A DNA stretch of 64,000 nucleotides, taken from NCBI GenBank assembly GCA_963601185.1, contig CAVCEE010000001.1, forward strand, positions 294,008 through 358,007, written 5' to 3'. This stretch comes from Limisoma sp963601185. GTDB lineage: Bacteria > Bacteroidota > Bacteroidia > Bacteroidales > Muribaculaceae. Of this stretch, positions 1 to 7,682 are shown piece by piece (position 1 is the stretch's first letter; each line of letters starts with the position of its first letter). Under the pieces are notes generated by a model. It had not been told where the DNA came from and made no database searches. It saw nothing but the letters and a program-made list of their open reading frames with translations. Both the position numbers and the translations under genes were made by a program.

Positions 1-2013
1 CACGTAACTCTGCGGATTGTTGCGGTAGTGGGCAGTCTTGCCGTCGCGGTAGATGGTTGCCACGTATTTCTTGCCGCTTGGCAGGAAGTCGAGTGTGATG
101 TCGGATGTGCGAGCAGCCTCACCGTTGGTGCCGCCTACAAACCATTCCTCTTTGCCTTTGGTCTTGCGCGCGATGGTGAGATACTCGTAAGGCTCTGCCT
201 CGAGGTAGTAACTCTTGTCCCAGTCCAAAGCCACGTCCTTGATAAACTGGAACGCGTCCATAAACGGAGCGTAGTTTTCAGGCGTGTCGGCAGCCATCTG
301 CAAAGGGCTGTACATTGTCACGTAGAGCGACAACTGGTTGCATATCGTGGTGTTGACCCAACTGTGGTTGTCGGGACTCATCTTGTTAACGTCCATCTCG
401 AAGATACCAGGAGTGTAGTCCATCGGACCGCCCACCAAACGGGTGAACGGAAGGATTGTGGTGTGGCTCGGACGGCTGCCGCCGAAAGCCTGATACTCTG
501 TGCCGCGTGCGCTCTCGTTGCCGATGAGGTTAGGGTAGGTGCGGCACAAGCCAGTAGGGCGCACAGCCTCGTGAGCGTTGACCATAATGTGGTAGTCGGC
601 AGCCTTCTTAACAGCATAGAGATAGTGGTTGTTGATCCATTGGCTATAGTGAGTCTCGCCGCGAGGCACGATGTCGCCCACATAGCCACTCTTCACAGCG
701 TCGTAGCCGTGGTCGTTCATATACTTGTAGGCAGCGTCCATGTGTCGCTCGTAGTTGCGCACCGATGCCGATGTCTCGTGGTGCATAATCATCTTCACGC
801 CGCGCGATTTTGCGTATTGGTGTACTGCCTCCACGTCGAAGTCAGGATAAGGGGAAACGAAGTCAAACACGAAATCCTTAGAGTGTCCGTACCAGTCCTC
901 CCAGCCTTCGTTCCAGCCCTCCACGAGGACGGCGTCAAAGCCGTTGTCGGCAGCGAAGTCGATGTAGCGTTTGGCGTTCTCTGTAGTGGCAGCGTGGCGG
1001 CCGTTGGGGCGCACCTTGGTGTAGTCAGTTTCGCCGAGATGCACGTTCACAAGGTCGTCGGTGTAAGCCCAAGTGCTCTTGCCGGTAATCATCTCCCACC
1101 AGATACCCACATATTTGCAAGGCTTGATCCACGATGTGTCGGCAATCTTGCAAGGCTCGTTGAGGTTGAGGGTGATGCGCGAAGCCAAGAGGTTGCGGGC
1201 ATCGTCGGTCACGGTCACAGTGCGCCACGGCGAGTTACAAGGAGTCTGCATATAGCCCTTGTCGCCATGGCTGTCAGGGTTGAGCCACGAAGTGAATACG
1301 AAATTCTTGTCATCGAGGTTGAGGTGCATTGTGGCGTAGTTCACACAGGCAGCCTCGTGGATGTTGAGAAACAGTCCGTCGTCGGTCTTGATCAGCAGTG
1401 AAGTCTGCACGCCAGTCGGCGAGAACGACGTCTGCGAGAGGTTTTCGGTTATCGAACTCTCCATATGCGAGCGGATTTCGGAGAGGCGGCAACGGGTGTA
1501 TTCATACTCCTGAGTGTCGTAGTCGCCTGGAATCCAGTAGGCGGTGTGGTTGCCGGTCATAGCAAATTCAGAGCGTTCCTCCTTGATTACGAAGTAACTG
1601 AGTTCCTTCTGCTGAGGCCATTCGTAGCGGAAGCCCACGCCGTCGTCGAATACGCGGAAACGGATACCCATACGGTGGTTTGTGGCCTTTTGCAGCAACT
1701 CCACATAGAGTTCGTTGTAGTGGTTGCGGATAGCATTCTCCTCGCCCCATACTGGAGTCCAAGTCTCGTCGAAAGTGGAAGTCTCGGTCTTTGCGGCCTC
1801 AAAGCCGTCGAGCAGACTTGGGGTGTCCTTCAGTTCGAGTCCGAGATGACTCGGTTTGACAATCTCCTTGCCCTTGAACGCCACTGAATAGGTAGGAGTG
1901 CCGTTGTCGGTAAGGTTGAAGTCGAGCGTCACCGTGCCGGCAGGCGACTCGATATGTTGGGCAGAGGCAAGCAGGGCGCAAGCCGAAGCCAACAGAACAA
2001 ATAAATTTCTCAT
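1..2013 (-). CDS. Glycoside hydrolase family 97, SusB-like alpha-glucosidase (C-terminus beyond left edge)
   Basis: Reading leftward, the 671 visible residues begin with a signal peptide (MRNLFVLLASACALLASA) and continue through the N-terminal beta-sandwich and (beta/alpha)8 barrel of GH97. The motifs MIMHHETSAS, VNAHEAVRPTG and NESARGTEYQ place glutamates at residues 413, 482 and 506. Their spacing of 69 and 24 matches Glu439, Glu508 and Glu532 of Bacteroides SusB, the calcium-dependent inverting alpha-glucosidase. The retaining GH97 subgroup uses an Asp nucleophile instead. The enzyme should cleave alpha-glucans in the periplasm. The start is the ATG just before the signal peptide, 24 nt downstream of a TAnnTTTG promoter box. 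The stop lies outside the window. Family assignment is firm; exact linkage specificity is inference. Confidence 0.95.
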   Translation of the reverse strand, partial: MRNLFVLLASACALLASAQHIESPAGTVTLDFNLTDNGTPTYSVAFKGKEIVKPSHLGLELKDTPSLLDGFEAAKTETSTFDETWTPVWGEENAIRNHYNELYVELLQKATNHRMGIRFRVFDDGVGFRYEWPQQKELSYFVIKEERSEFAMTGNHTAYWIPGDYDTQEYEYTRCRLSEIRSHMESSITENLSQTSFSPTGVQTSLLIKTDDGLFLNIHEAACVNYATMHLNLDDKNFVFTSWLNPDSHGDKGYMQTPCNSPWRTVTVTDDARNLLASRITLNLNEPCKIADTSWIKPCKYVGIWWEMITGKSTWAYTDDLVNVHLGETDYTKVRPNGRHAATTENAKRYIDFAADNGFDAVLVEGWNEGWEDWYGHSKDFVFDFVSPYPDFDVEAVHQYAKSRGVKMIMHHETSASVRNYERHMDAAYKYMNDHGYDAVKSGYVGDIVPRGETHYSQWINNHYLYAVKKAADYHIMVNAHEAVRPTGLCRTYPNLIGNESARGTEYQAFGGSRPSHTTILPFTRLVGGPMDYTPGIFEMDVNKMSPDNHSWVNTTICNQLSLYVTMYSPLQMAADTPENYAPFMDAFQFIKDVALDWDKSYYLEAEPYEYLTIARKTKGKEEWFVGGTNGEAARTSDITLDFLPSGKKYVATIYRDGKTAHYRNNPQSYV

Positions 2014-2037
2014 AGTTGCATAATTTTGTTGATGTTG

Positions 2038-2045
2038 CAAAGATA
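2038..2045 (-). promoter_or_regulatory. TAnnTTTG promoter box for the GH97 gene
   Basis: Read leftward this is TATCTTTG, the Bacteroidota -7 element, 24 nt before the GH97 start codon. No clear -33 TTTG was found at the expected distance. Confidence 0.6.
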
Positions 2046-2183
2046 ATCGTTTTGCGGCATACAATCTCATAATCAAGGTGAATAAGGCAAAAAATGAGGA
2101 GAGACTGATGGAATGTTACTAAAGATATATAAATATTTATCCGTAATATCCTTGATAAATGAAGGTATAACTATATTTGCAAT

Positions 2184-2324
2184 ATGATTACAGAATATGG
2201 CATAGAAGCAAAGTCCAATGCGGAAATCCTCGCCGAACTGGGAGGTCGCTTTAAGGAGTACAGACTGTTCTGCAACCTCACGCAAAAGGAGGTTGCGGAA
2301 AAGGTTGGCGTGTTTGTTGTATAA
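2184..2324 (+). pseudogene. Truncated XRE-type helix-turn-helix gene
   Basis: A 46-codon reading frame begins MITEYGIEAKSNAEIL and reaches the first helix of an XRE helix-turn-helix (NLTQKEVAEKVGV). It then stops after FVV, where the recognition helix of an intact regulator would begin. A TATATTTG box at 2172-2179 lies directly upstream, so it may still be transcribed. The N-terminal pattern resembles HTH antitoxin-like regulators, some of which pair with HipA-type toxins, but no toxin gene is adjacent. It ends 11 nt before the Smr gene. I read it as the remnant of a regulator; a functional 46-residue peptide cannot be excluded. Confidence 0.6.
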
Positions 2325-2335
2325 ACGGAAAAGAT

Positions 2336-3412
2336 ATGAAAGTAGGAGATATAGTGCGCTACCTCAATGCTGTGGGTGGCGGTAAAGTGACGAGAATAGA
2401 GGACAAGATTGCATACGTCGAGGAGCCTGACGGATTTGAGACGCCGGTGCTTATTCGCGAGTGTGTGGTGGTTGATCCCGATGGTGGAATGATGCCGAAG
2501 AAGAAGTACGGCAGCAACGAACCGAGCAAGTATGAGGCTCCGGCGGTGGAGAAGCCGAAGGCGAAAGCCCCAGTGTCGGAAAACAATGTGCCGCTGGTGG
2601 AAACCGACGGCGGCGATGTGCTCAATGTGGTACTCGGCTATGAGCCTACGGAGGTAAAGCACTTGAACACCACGAAGTTTGACGCCTATCTCGTCAACGA
2701 CAGCAACTACTATCTGTATGTGGTCTATGCCACACGCGGCGACAGTTCGGAATGGACGTGCCGCTTCTCGGGCATTGTAGAGCCTAACATCCAGGTGCAT
2801 CTGGAGGAGTTGAGCCACGCCGATTTGCCGGAGCGCGAACGCGTGTCGGTGCAGTATGTGGCGTTTAAGAGCGACAAGGGCTTCCGCCTGAAGAATCCCG
2901 CAGCGGTGGAGTTCCGCCTCGATGCCACAAAGTTCTACAAGGCGCATTGCTTCCACGAAAATATGTACTTCGACAATCCCGTGATTGCCTACGACATCGT
3001 GAAGAACGATGTGCCACAGCGTCAGATGGTCATCGACAGCGGCGAACTCGAGCGCGCGATGCGCGAGAAGAAGGTTGCCGACAAGGCACGCCGCCCAGTG
3101 ACAAAGCATCAGGAGTCGAAGCCCAAGGGCGGCATCATCGAGGTGGACCTCCACATCGAGCAGTTGCTCGACTCGACGGCTGGACTGACCAACGCCGATA
3201 TTATCAACGTGCAACTCAAGGAGTTCCGCCACGTGATGGAAGAGAATGCTAAGCGCAGCGGACAGAAGATTGTGTTTATCCACGGCAAGGGCGAGGGAGT
3301 GCTTCGCAGGGCGGTGCTCGATGAACTGAAGCATAAGTACAAGAACTGCGAAGCCCAGGACGCATCGTTCCGTGAATATGGCTTTGGAGCAACGTTGGTT
3401 ACCGTACACTGA
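2336..3412 (+). CDS. DUF2027 and Smr domain protein
   Basis: A 358-residue cytoplasmic protein with the DUF2027 architecture common in Bacteroidota. The N-terminal 50 residues (MKVGDIVRYLNAVGGGKVTRI onward) form a small beta-barrel-like domain, followed by a Pro/Lys-rich linker at about 60-85 and a central beta-rich domain at about 90-235. The C-terminus at about 265-358 is a Smr domain, with the VDLHIEQL start and the HGKGEGVLR motif. Smr domains, also found in MutS2, bind branched nucleic acids and can have nuclease activity. The exact role of DUF2027-Smr proteins is not established. The EFR1 ferredoxin gene follows after only 5 nt, so the two are probably co-transcribed. Confidence 0.88.
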   Translation: MKVGDIVRYLNAVGGGKVTRIEDKIAYVEEPDGFETPVLIRECVVVDPDGGMMPKKKYGSNEPSKYEAPAVEKPKAKAPVSENNVPLVETDGGDVLNVVLGYEPTEVKHLNTTKFDAYLVNDSNYYLYVVYATRGDSSEWTCRFSGIVEPNIQVHLEELSHADLPERERVSVQYVAFKSDKGFRLKNPAAVEFRLDATKFYKAHCFHENMYFDNPVIAYDIVKNDVPQRQMVIDSGELERAMREKKVADKARRPVTKHQESKPKGGIIEVDLHIEQLLDSTAGLTNADIINVQLKEFRHVMEENAKRSGQKIVFIHGKGEGVLRRAVLDELKHKYKNCEAQDASFREYGFGATLVTVH

Positions 3413-3417
3413 CAGTA

Positions 3418-4170
3418 ATGATTGCCTATTTCTCATGCACTGGCAATAGCCGTCGTGTGGCAGAATTGCTTGCCGTGCGGCTCGGCGAACGGCTTGCGCC
3501 AATCAGTCTTTGCTGCTCTGGGCAAGCAATCAGTCTTGCCGAGGGTGAACGCCTGATATTCGTGTTTCCTATACATTCGTGGGGCTTGCCAAAGGGGCTG
3601 GCGGAGGCGTTGGCTCACTTGCCGGTCAGCGGCACGCCGGGCTATTGCTGCATGGTGGCAACCTGCGGCGACGATTGCGGTCTTGCGGCACACCAGTGGC
3701 GCAAGGTGATGCTCGGACGGGGTTTCTCGGCGGATGCAGCATTCTCCGTGCAGATGCCCAACACCTATGTGCTCTTTCCGGGTTTTGATGTTGACAAAAA
3801 GGACGTTGAGGCACGCAAACTTGCGGCTATGCCGGTGGCGGTCGACGGCATAGCACGGCAGATTGCCGCTTCAGCAAAGGGCGATTTCTCTCGCCACGGC
3901 GTTGCTGCGTGGCTCAAGTCACGGATGGTTTATCCGTGGTTTATGAAAGATTTAGACGACAGCAAATTCCGCGCTACGGAAGTATGTACAGGTTGCGGCA
4001 GATGCGCCAAGGCGTGTCCGCTGGGCAACATCACCATCGACAACCGCCGTCCGCAATGGCACGGCAACTGCATCAACTGCCTCGCCTGCTACCACAACTG
4101 TCCGCGCCACGCCGTAGCCTATGGCAAGCGAACCTCAGGCAAGGGGCAGTACGTCTGTCCGCAGAAATGA
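3418..4170 (+). CDS. EFR1-family flavodoxin-ferredoxin fusion
   Basis: A 250-residue protein with an N-terminal flavodoxin-like domain (MIAYFSCTGNSRRVAELLA, the FMN phosphate-binding loop). At about 190-235 it carries two 4Fe-4S motifs, CTGCGRCAKACP and CINCLACYHNCP. This is the EFR1 arrangement: an electron carrier combining FMN and two iron-sulfur clusters, presumed cytoplasmic. The redox partner is unknown. The short gap to the upstream Smr gene suggests one transcript. It converges on folA, with the two stop codons 11 nt apart and no obvious hairpin between them. Confidence 0.88.
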   Translation: MIAYFSCTGNSRRVAELLAVRLGERLAPISLCCSGQAISLAEGERLIFVFPIHSWGLPKGLAEALAHLPVSGTPGYCCMVATCGDDCGLAAHQWRKVMLGRGFSADAAFSVQMPNTYVLFPGFDVDKKDVEARKLAAMPVAVDGIARQIAASAKGDFSRHGVAAWLKSRMVYPWFMKDLDDSKFRATEVCTGCGRCAKACPLGNITIDNRRPQWHGNCINCLACYHNCPRHAVAYGKRTSGKGQYVCPQK

Positions 4171-4181
4171 CACGCGGCGCG

Positions 4182-4676
4182 TCAGCGCTCGTAGTCGGCA
4201 AAGGCGTACGGATAAGGGTTGCGCTCGTCAGCCTCGTGCGCTTCTCGGCTTGCGAGACGCCATTCTCCAAGATTAACTTCTGGGAAAAAGGCATCAGCAC
4301 CCTCGAATTGCGCCCCGATTTCAGTGAGATAAAGGCGCGAAGCGTATCCGATGGCAGCACGGTAAATCTGTTCGCCGCCAATCACAAACACCTCATCCTC
4401 GCCCTCTGTAAGACGGAAAGCCTCGTCGAGCGACAAGGTAACCTCCACGCCCGGCGCGGAGAACTGCGGATTGCGTGTCACAACGATGTTGCGACGGTTT
4501 GGCAAAGCACCCTTCGGCAGAGAGTCGTAGGTACGGCGCCCCATCACTATGGAATGGCCTGTGGTCAGGGCTTTGAACCGCTTTAGGTCGGCGCTCATGT
4601 GGCACAGCAAATCTCCGTCCTTTCCTATTGCGCCGTCCTGTGCCACGGCAACGATTATCGATATATTCTTCATCAT
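4182..4676 (-). CDS. folA: Dihydrofolate reductase
   Basis: At 164 residues this is the usual DHFR length. It reduces dihydrofolate to tetrahydrofolate with NADPH. The N-terminal strand SIIVAVAQDGAIG, the active-site helix SADLKRFK with the catalytic Asp, the NADPH motif GRRTYDSLP, and EVFVIGGEQIYRAA are all present. The Trp usual just before the catalytic helix is replaced by Cys (LLCHMSAD); I take this to be lineage variation. Two adjacent ATGs could start the protein; the upstream one is given. It lies 14 nt downstream of thyA, whose reaction generates dihydrofolate, so the pair forms the usual thymidylate-folate operon. Confidence 0.96.
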   Translation of the reverse strand: MMKNISIIVAVAQDGAIGKDGDLLCHMSADLKRFKALTTGHSIVMGRRTYDSLPKGALPNRRNIVVTRNPQFSAPGVEVTLSLDEAFRLTEGEDEVFVIGGEQIYRAAIGYASRLYLTEIGAQFEGADAFFPEVNLGEWRLASREAHEADERNPYPYAFADYER

Positions 4677-4690
4677 CGGTCAATGGTGGG

Positions 4691-5485
4691 TTATACGGCA
4701 ACAATGCCCTTGATGTGAGGGTGCGGATTGTAGTTTTCAAGCGTGAAATCCTCATACTTGAAGTCGAAGATGCTCTTCACGTTGGGGTTGATGCGCATCG
4801 TGGGCAACTGCCGTGGGTCGCGCTGCATCTGCTCCTTCACCTGGTCGAAATGGTTGGTGTAGATGTGGGCGTCGCCGAGCGTGTGTACGAAGTCGCCAGC
4901 CTTGAGACCGGTCACCTGTGCCACCATCATTAGTAGCAGCGCATAGGAAGCGATGTTGAACGGCACGCCGAGGAAGATGTCGGCACTGCGCTGGTAGAGT
5001 TGCAGGCTGAGCCGTCCGTCCGCCACGTAGAACTGGAAGAATGCGTGGCATGGAGGCAGGTTCATCTTCTTCAAATCCGCCACATTCCATGCGCTCACGA
5101 TGATGCGCCGCGAGTCGGGATTGTGCTTGATTGTCTCCACCGCCTCCGAAATCTGGTCGATGAAGCCGCCGTCGTAGTCTGGCCACGACCGCCACTGGTA
5201 GCCGTAGATATGTCCGAGATTGCCATCGGGGTCTGCCCATTCGTTCCAGATGCGCACTCCGTTCTCTTGCAGATAGTGCACGTTGGTGTCGCCGCGCAAG
5301 AACCACAGGAGTTCGTGGATGATTGACTTCAAGTGGAGTTTCTTGGTGGTGAGCAACGGAAAACCGTCGGCCATGTCAAACCGCATCTGGTAGCCGAACA
5401 CGCTCTTTGTGCCCGTGCCCGTGCGGTCGCCTTTCATTGTGCCGTGCTCCATAACGTGGTGGAGCAAGTCTAAATATTGTTTCAT
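4691..5485 (-). CDS. thyA: Thymidylate synthase
   Basis: A 264-residue protein, the same length as E. coli ThyA. It methylates dUMP to dTMP using methylene-tetrahydrofolate. Visible signatures are the N-terminal MKQYLDLLHHVMEHG with DRTGTGTKSVFGYQMRFD, the active-site LPPCHAFFQFYV with the catalytic Cys, and the dUMP-binding stretch LYQRSADIFLGVPFNIASYA. The C-terminus ends in the conserved AV. It is the first gene of the thyA-folA unit. No strong TAnnTTTG box was found in the 100 nt upstream, which hold only a pair of 12-nt direct repeats. Confidence 0.97.
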   Translation of the reverse strand: MKQYLDLLHHVMEHGTMKGDRTGTGTKSVFGYQMRFDMADGFPLLTTKKLHLKSIIHELLWFLRGDTNVHYLQENGVRIWNEWADPDGNLGHIYGYQWRSWPDYDGGFIDQISEAVETIKHNPDSRRIIVSAWNVADLKKMNLPPCHAFFQFYVADGRLSLQLYQRSADIFLGVPFNIASYALLLMMVAQVTGLKAGDFVHTLGDAHIYTNHFDQVKEQMQRDPRQLPTMRINPNVKSIFDFKYEDFTLENYNPHPHIKGIVAV

Positions 5486-5589
5486 CTTTATTGTCTGTTA
5501 TATTTTAATAATCGTGATTTACGGTGAAAATAAGAATTTGTTGATTTTCAATATTTTACACAATACTGTGCTTTGCCGTGAAAATAAGA

Positions 5590-7032
5590 CTAAGCATAAA
5601 ACGGAATGTAGGCAACATATTTTCGGGAATCTGAGTCTGGATTTGCAGGCTTGATAAGTCCACTTGCGACAGTGTCGGAGATAATGTGTGATGCCAAGGC
5701 ACTCTTGTTCTTGTTTAGACCAAATCGCTCTCTCACAGATTGGTTATTCATCGGCTCATTGTCGGCAAAGTTCAGGCAACAATGCTGATAACACGCTTCT
5801 ATCCGTTCCTCTTTAGTCATTTCTGAGACAGATTTTTGGGGGAACAAGGTTATTCTCGTGAAGTCTTGTCCACTTTCCGCTTTATAGGCTGGTAAAAGCA
5901 TTTTTTCCATTGCTTCTACTGCTCTGTCAACACCGCTTCCACGTCGCTCGCAAAGTCCCAGCAACAGCATTGACTGAGCCATCTGTTCGTTTCGGGAATG
6001 GGGCGGAAGGTCGATGAGCCGATTTACGTCGTTAAGAGAATGTCCTGGATTGGTGATTACGAGTCGATTCCCGAAAATTTCAACCGTTAGAGGCATCCCC
6101 TGTACGGCAAAATCTTGATGGACAAGGGCATTTGCGATAAATTCACGGATAGTCACCATCGGATAAGTCGGAGTTGTTTCCCTGACTGCCCCTTTGATGT
6201 GCTCAGAGCCTGTATTCTTCATTACGGAAGAAATGATGCTTTCAAGCCCCAGTGCATATCCTCTGTTTTCAGTTTGCTCAAACATCAACTGGCGATTGTT
6301 GTTGCCCACATAACGACGAATGGTTACGCATCGGCTTTTTACGCTGTCGAAATCCTCCAATGAGTTGGCAAACAGAAGTGCACCTAAATTAGTTATGCTA
6401 TAGCCGTCGATTTCCTGTTGGCAGATGCTCAGTTCTTCCATAAAATCAAGAATGGCTTCTGTTGTAGCCGGAATTTTCCGCTCATGCAATTCAAACAATT
6501 TTCTGTAGTTGAGTAAGTCAAGTACGTCTTTGTCTGATAAGCCTCGCTTGGCAATCCGTTCTTCAAAAGCGATGCTTTCAGAGTCTGCTATTGCCTGGCG
6601 AACTTGTTGTCTGGACATGCGCACTGAGTGACCGGCAGATCGGATATAGCAATCATAGATGTTCTTGCCTCTGAAGTGCATAGGCTTTTCCCGATACTCA
6701 GGAATGTGGAAAAACAGCAGGGCATGTCCTTCATACTCCATTACAGCATGTTCAAGTTGAATTGGACTACACATACGGTTTTGTGCAATATTGTCAAGTC
6801 GCGTTACAATCTGTTCAATTTGGTCTTTCTCTAGTTCAGCGAATGAGGCATCGTTGTTTACGCCAAAGACCAATACACCTCCGCCCGCAATGTTGGAAAA
6901 TGCACAAATGTGCTGGGCAAGACGTTCCTTGTCGTTTGACAGACCGCCTTTCCAGTCAATCTCATTCAATTCCTGTGGAATGGGCTTTAGGCTTCGTTCC
7001 AATAATTGTATTGCTTTGTTTTTCCAGTCCAT
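5590..7032 (-). CDS. AlbA_2/Schlafen-type ATP-binding protein with RecG-like C-terminal region
   Basis: A 480-residue protein starting MDWKNKAIQLLERSLKPIP. The N-terminal AlbA_2 (divergent AAA_4, Schlafen-like) domain spans about 15-135, with NEIDWKGGLSNDKERLAQ and GGGVLVFGVNND. The C-terminal half carries a GHKL-like ATP-binding module (REFIANALVHQDF, RLVITNPG, ERRGSGVDRAVEAM). Such proteins are common and mobile in Bacteroidota and are often annotated as ATP-binding or putative regulators. A longer in-frame extension exists upstream, but it runs through the neighbouring ferredoxin gene in another frame, so this ATG, 12 nt after the ferredoxin stop, is preferred. The function is unknown. Confidence 0.85.
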   Translation of the reverse strand: MDWKNKAIQLLERSLKPIPQELNEIDWKGGLSNDKERLAQHICAFSNIAGGGVLVFGVNNDASFAELEKDQIEQIVTRLDNIAQNRMCSPIQLEHAVMEYEGHALLFFHIPEYREKPMHFRGKNIYDCYIRSAGHSVRMSRQQVRQAIADSESIAFEERIAKRGLSDKDVLDLLNYRKLFELHERKIPATTEAILDFMEELSICQQEIDGYSITNLGALLFANSLEDFDSVKSRCVTIRRYVGNNNRQLMFEQTENRGYALGLESIISSVMKNTGSEHIKGAVRETTPTYPMVTIREFIANALVHQDFAVQGMPLTVEIFGNRLVITNPGHSLNDVNRLIDLPPHSRNEQMAQSMLLLGLCERRGSGVDRAVEAMEKMLLPAYKAESGQDFTRITLFPQKSVSEMTKEERIEACYQHCCLNFADNEPMNNQSVRERFGLNKNKSALASHIISDTVASGLIKPANPDSDSRKYVAYIPFYA

Positions 7033-7043
7033 ATTGTTGTGGA

Positions 7044-7682
7044 TTATATTCCTTCGATGTAGATTGCTTTTTCGGGGGTGGCGGGGCAGGCGTATTCGCA
7101 CTTGCCGCAGCCGATGCACTGGCTTGCGTTGACCTGCGGTACGAGCGTTTCGCCGTGCTCGACCATATCGATTGCCCCGACAGGGCATTTCCGTGAGCAG
7201 AGTCCGCATTCCACGCCGTCGGTCTGTGTGACGCAGTTGCGGAGCACGAACGTGGCTTTGCCCACTGCGTGGCGTTGCTTCTCGGCGAGCGTGAGCGGCT
7301 TGAGTGCGCCGTCGGGGCACACTGTCGTGCAGACGTTGCACTGGTGCAGACAGTAGCCGAGGCTGTAGTCGAGGTGCGGCTGGAGCAGATGCAGTGCGCC
7401 GTAGTGGGTCGACGACGGACGGATTATCGACTGCGGACACTTGCTCACACAGAGTTGACATGCGGTGCAGTGTTGCAGAAAACTCTCCCTCGAGTACGCT
7501 CCTGGCGGCACTACCGCCTTTTTGCGCTCCGGCACTTTGCCCTGCTCCACCGTCTTGGCGGTATTCTTCACCTTGGCTGCTATTCCGCTTGCGATGGCGA
7601 TGGTGAGGAAGCCAAGAAACTTCCGGCGGCTGCGGTCGGTGATGCGGTTATGTGTCAACTTCGGGATTTTCATTTGTCGCAC
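7044..7682 (-). CDS. Tat-exported ferredoxin with four 4Fe-4S motifs (NapG/MauM-like)
   Basis: A 212-residue protein with a twin-arginine signal (RSRRKFLGFLTIAIASG, residues about 18-35). Four cluster motifs follow: CTACQLCVSKCP, CLHQCNVCTTVCP, CGLCSRKCP preceded by NCVTQTDGVE, and CIGCGKCEYACP. This layout is that of NapG/MauM-type periplasmic ferredoxins that pass electrons between a membrane donor and a reductase. No nitrate reductase or quinol dehydrogenase is in the window. It overlaps the end of the upstream aldo/keto-reductase-like gene by 13 nt, so the two are translationally coupled and probably act together outside the cytoplasmic membrane. The electron acceptor is unknown. Confidence 0.85.
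   Translation of the reverse strand: MRQMKIPKLTHNRITDRSRRKFLGFLTIAIASGIAAKVKNTAKTVEQGKVPERKKAVVPPGAYSRESFLQHCTACQLCVSKCPQSIIRPSSTHYGALHLLQPHLDYSLGYCLHQCNVCTTVCPDGALKPLTLAEKQRHAVGKATFVLRNCVTQTDGVECGLCSRKCPVGAIDMVEHGETLVPQVNASQCIGCGKCEYACPATPEKAIYIEGI

Noticed and set aside
28..1401. Long rightward reading frame opposite the GH97 gene
   Set aside because: It is antisense to a strong GH97 match with a signal peptide and catalytic residues; the product has no recognisable domain.
5524..5589. 12-nt direct repeats GTGAAAATAAGA upstream of thyA
   Set aside because: Only two short copies 54 nt apart in A+T-rich sequence; this could easily be chance.
7033..7461. N-terminal extension of the AlbA_2 protein
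   Set aside because: It runs through the well-supported four-cluster ferredoxin gene in another frame; the inner ATG matches the domain start.
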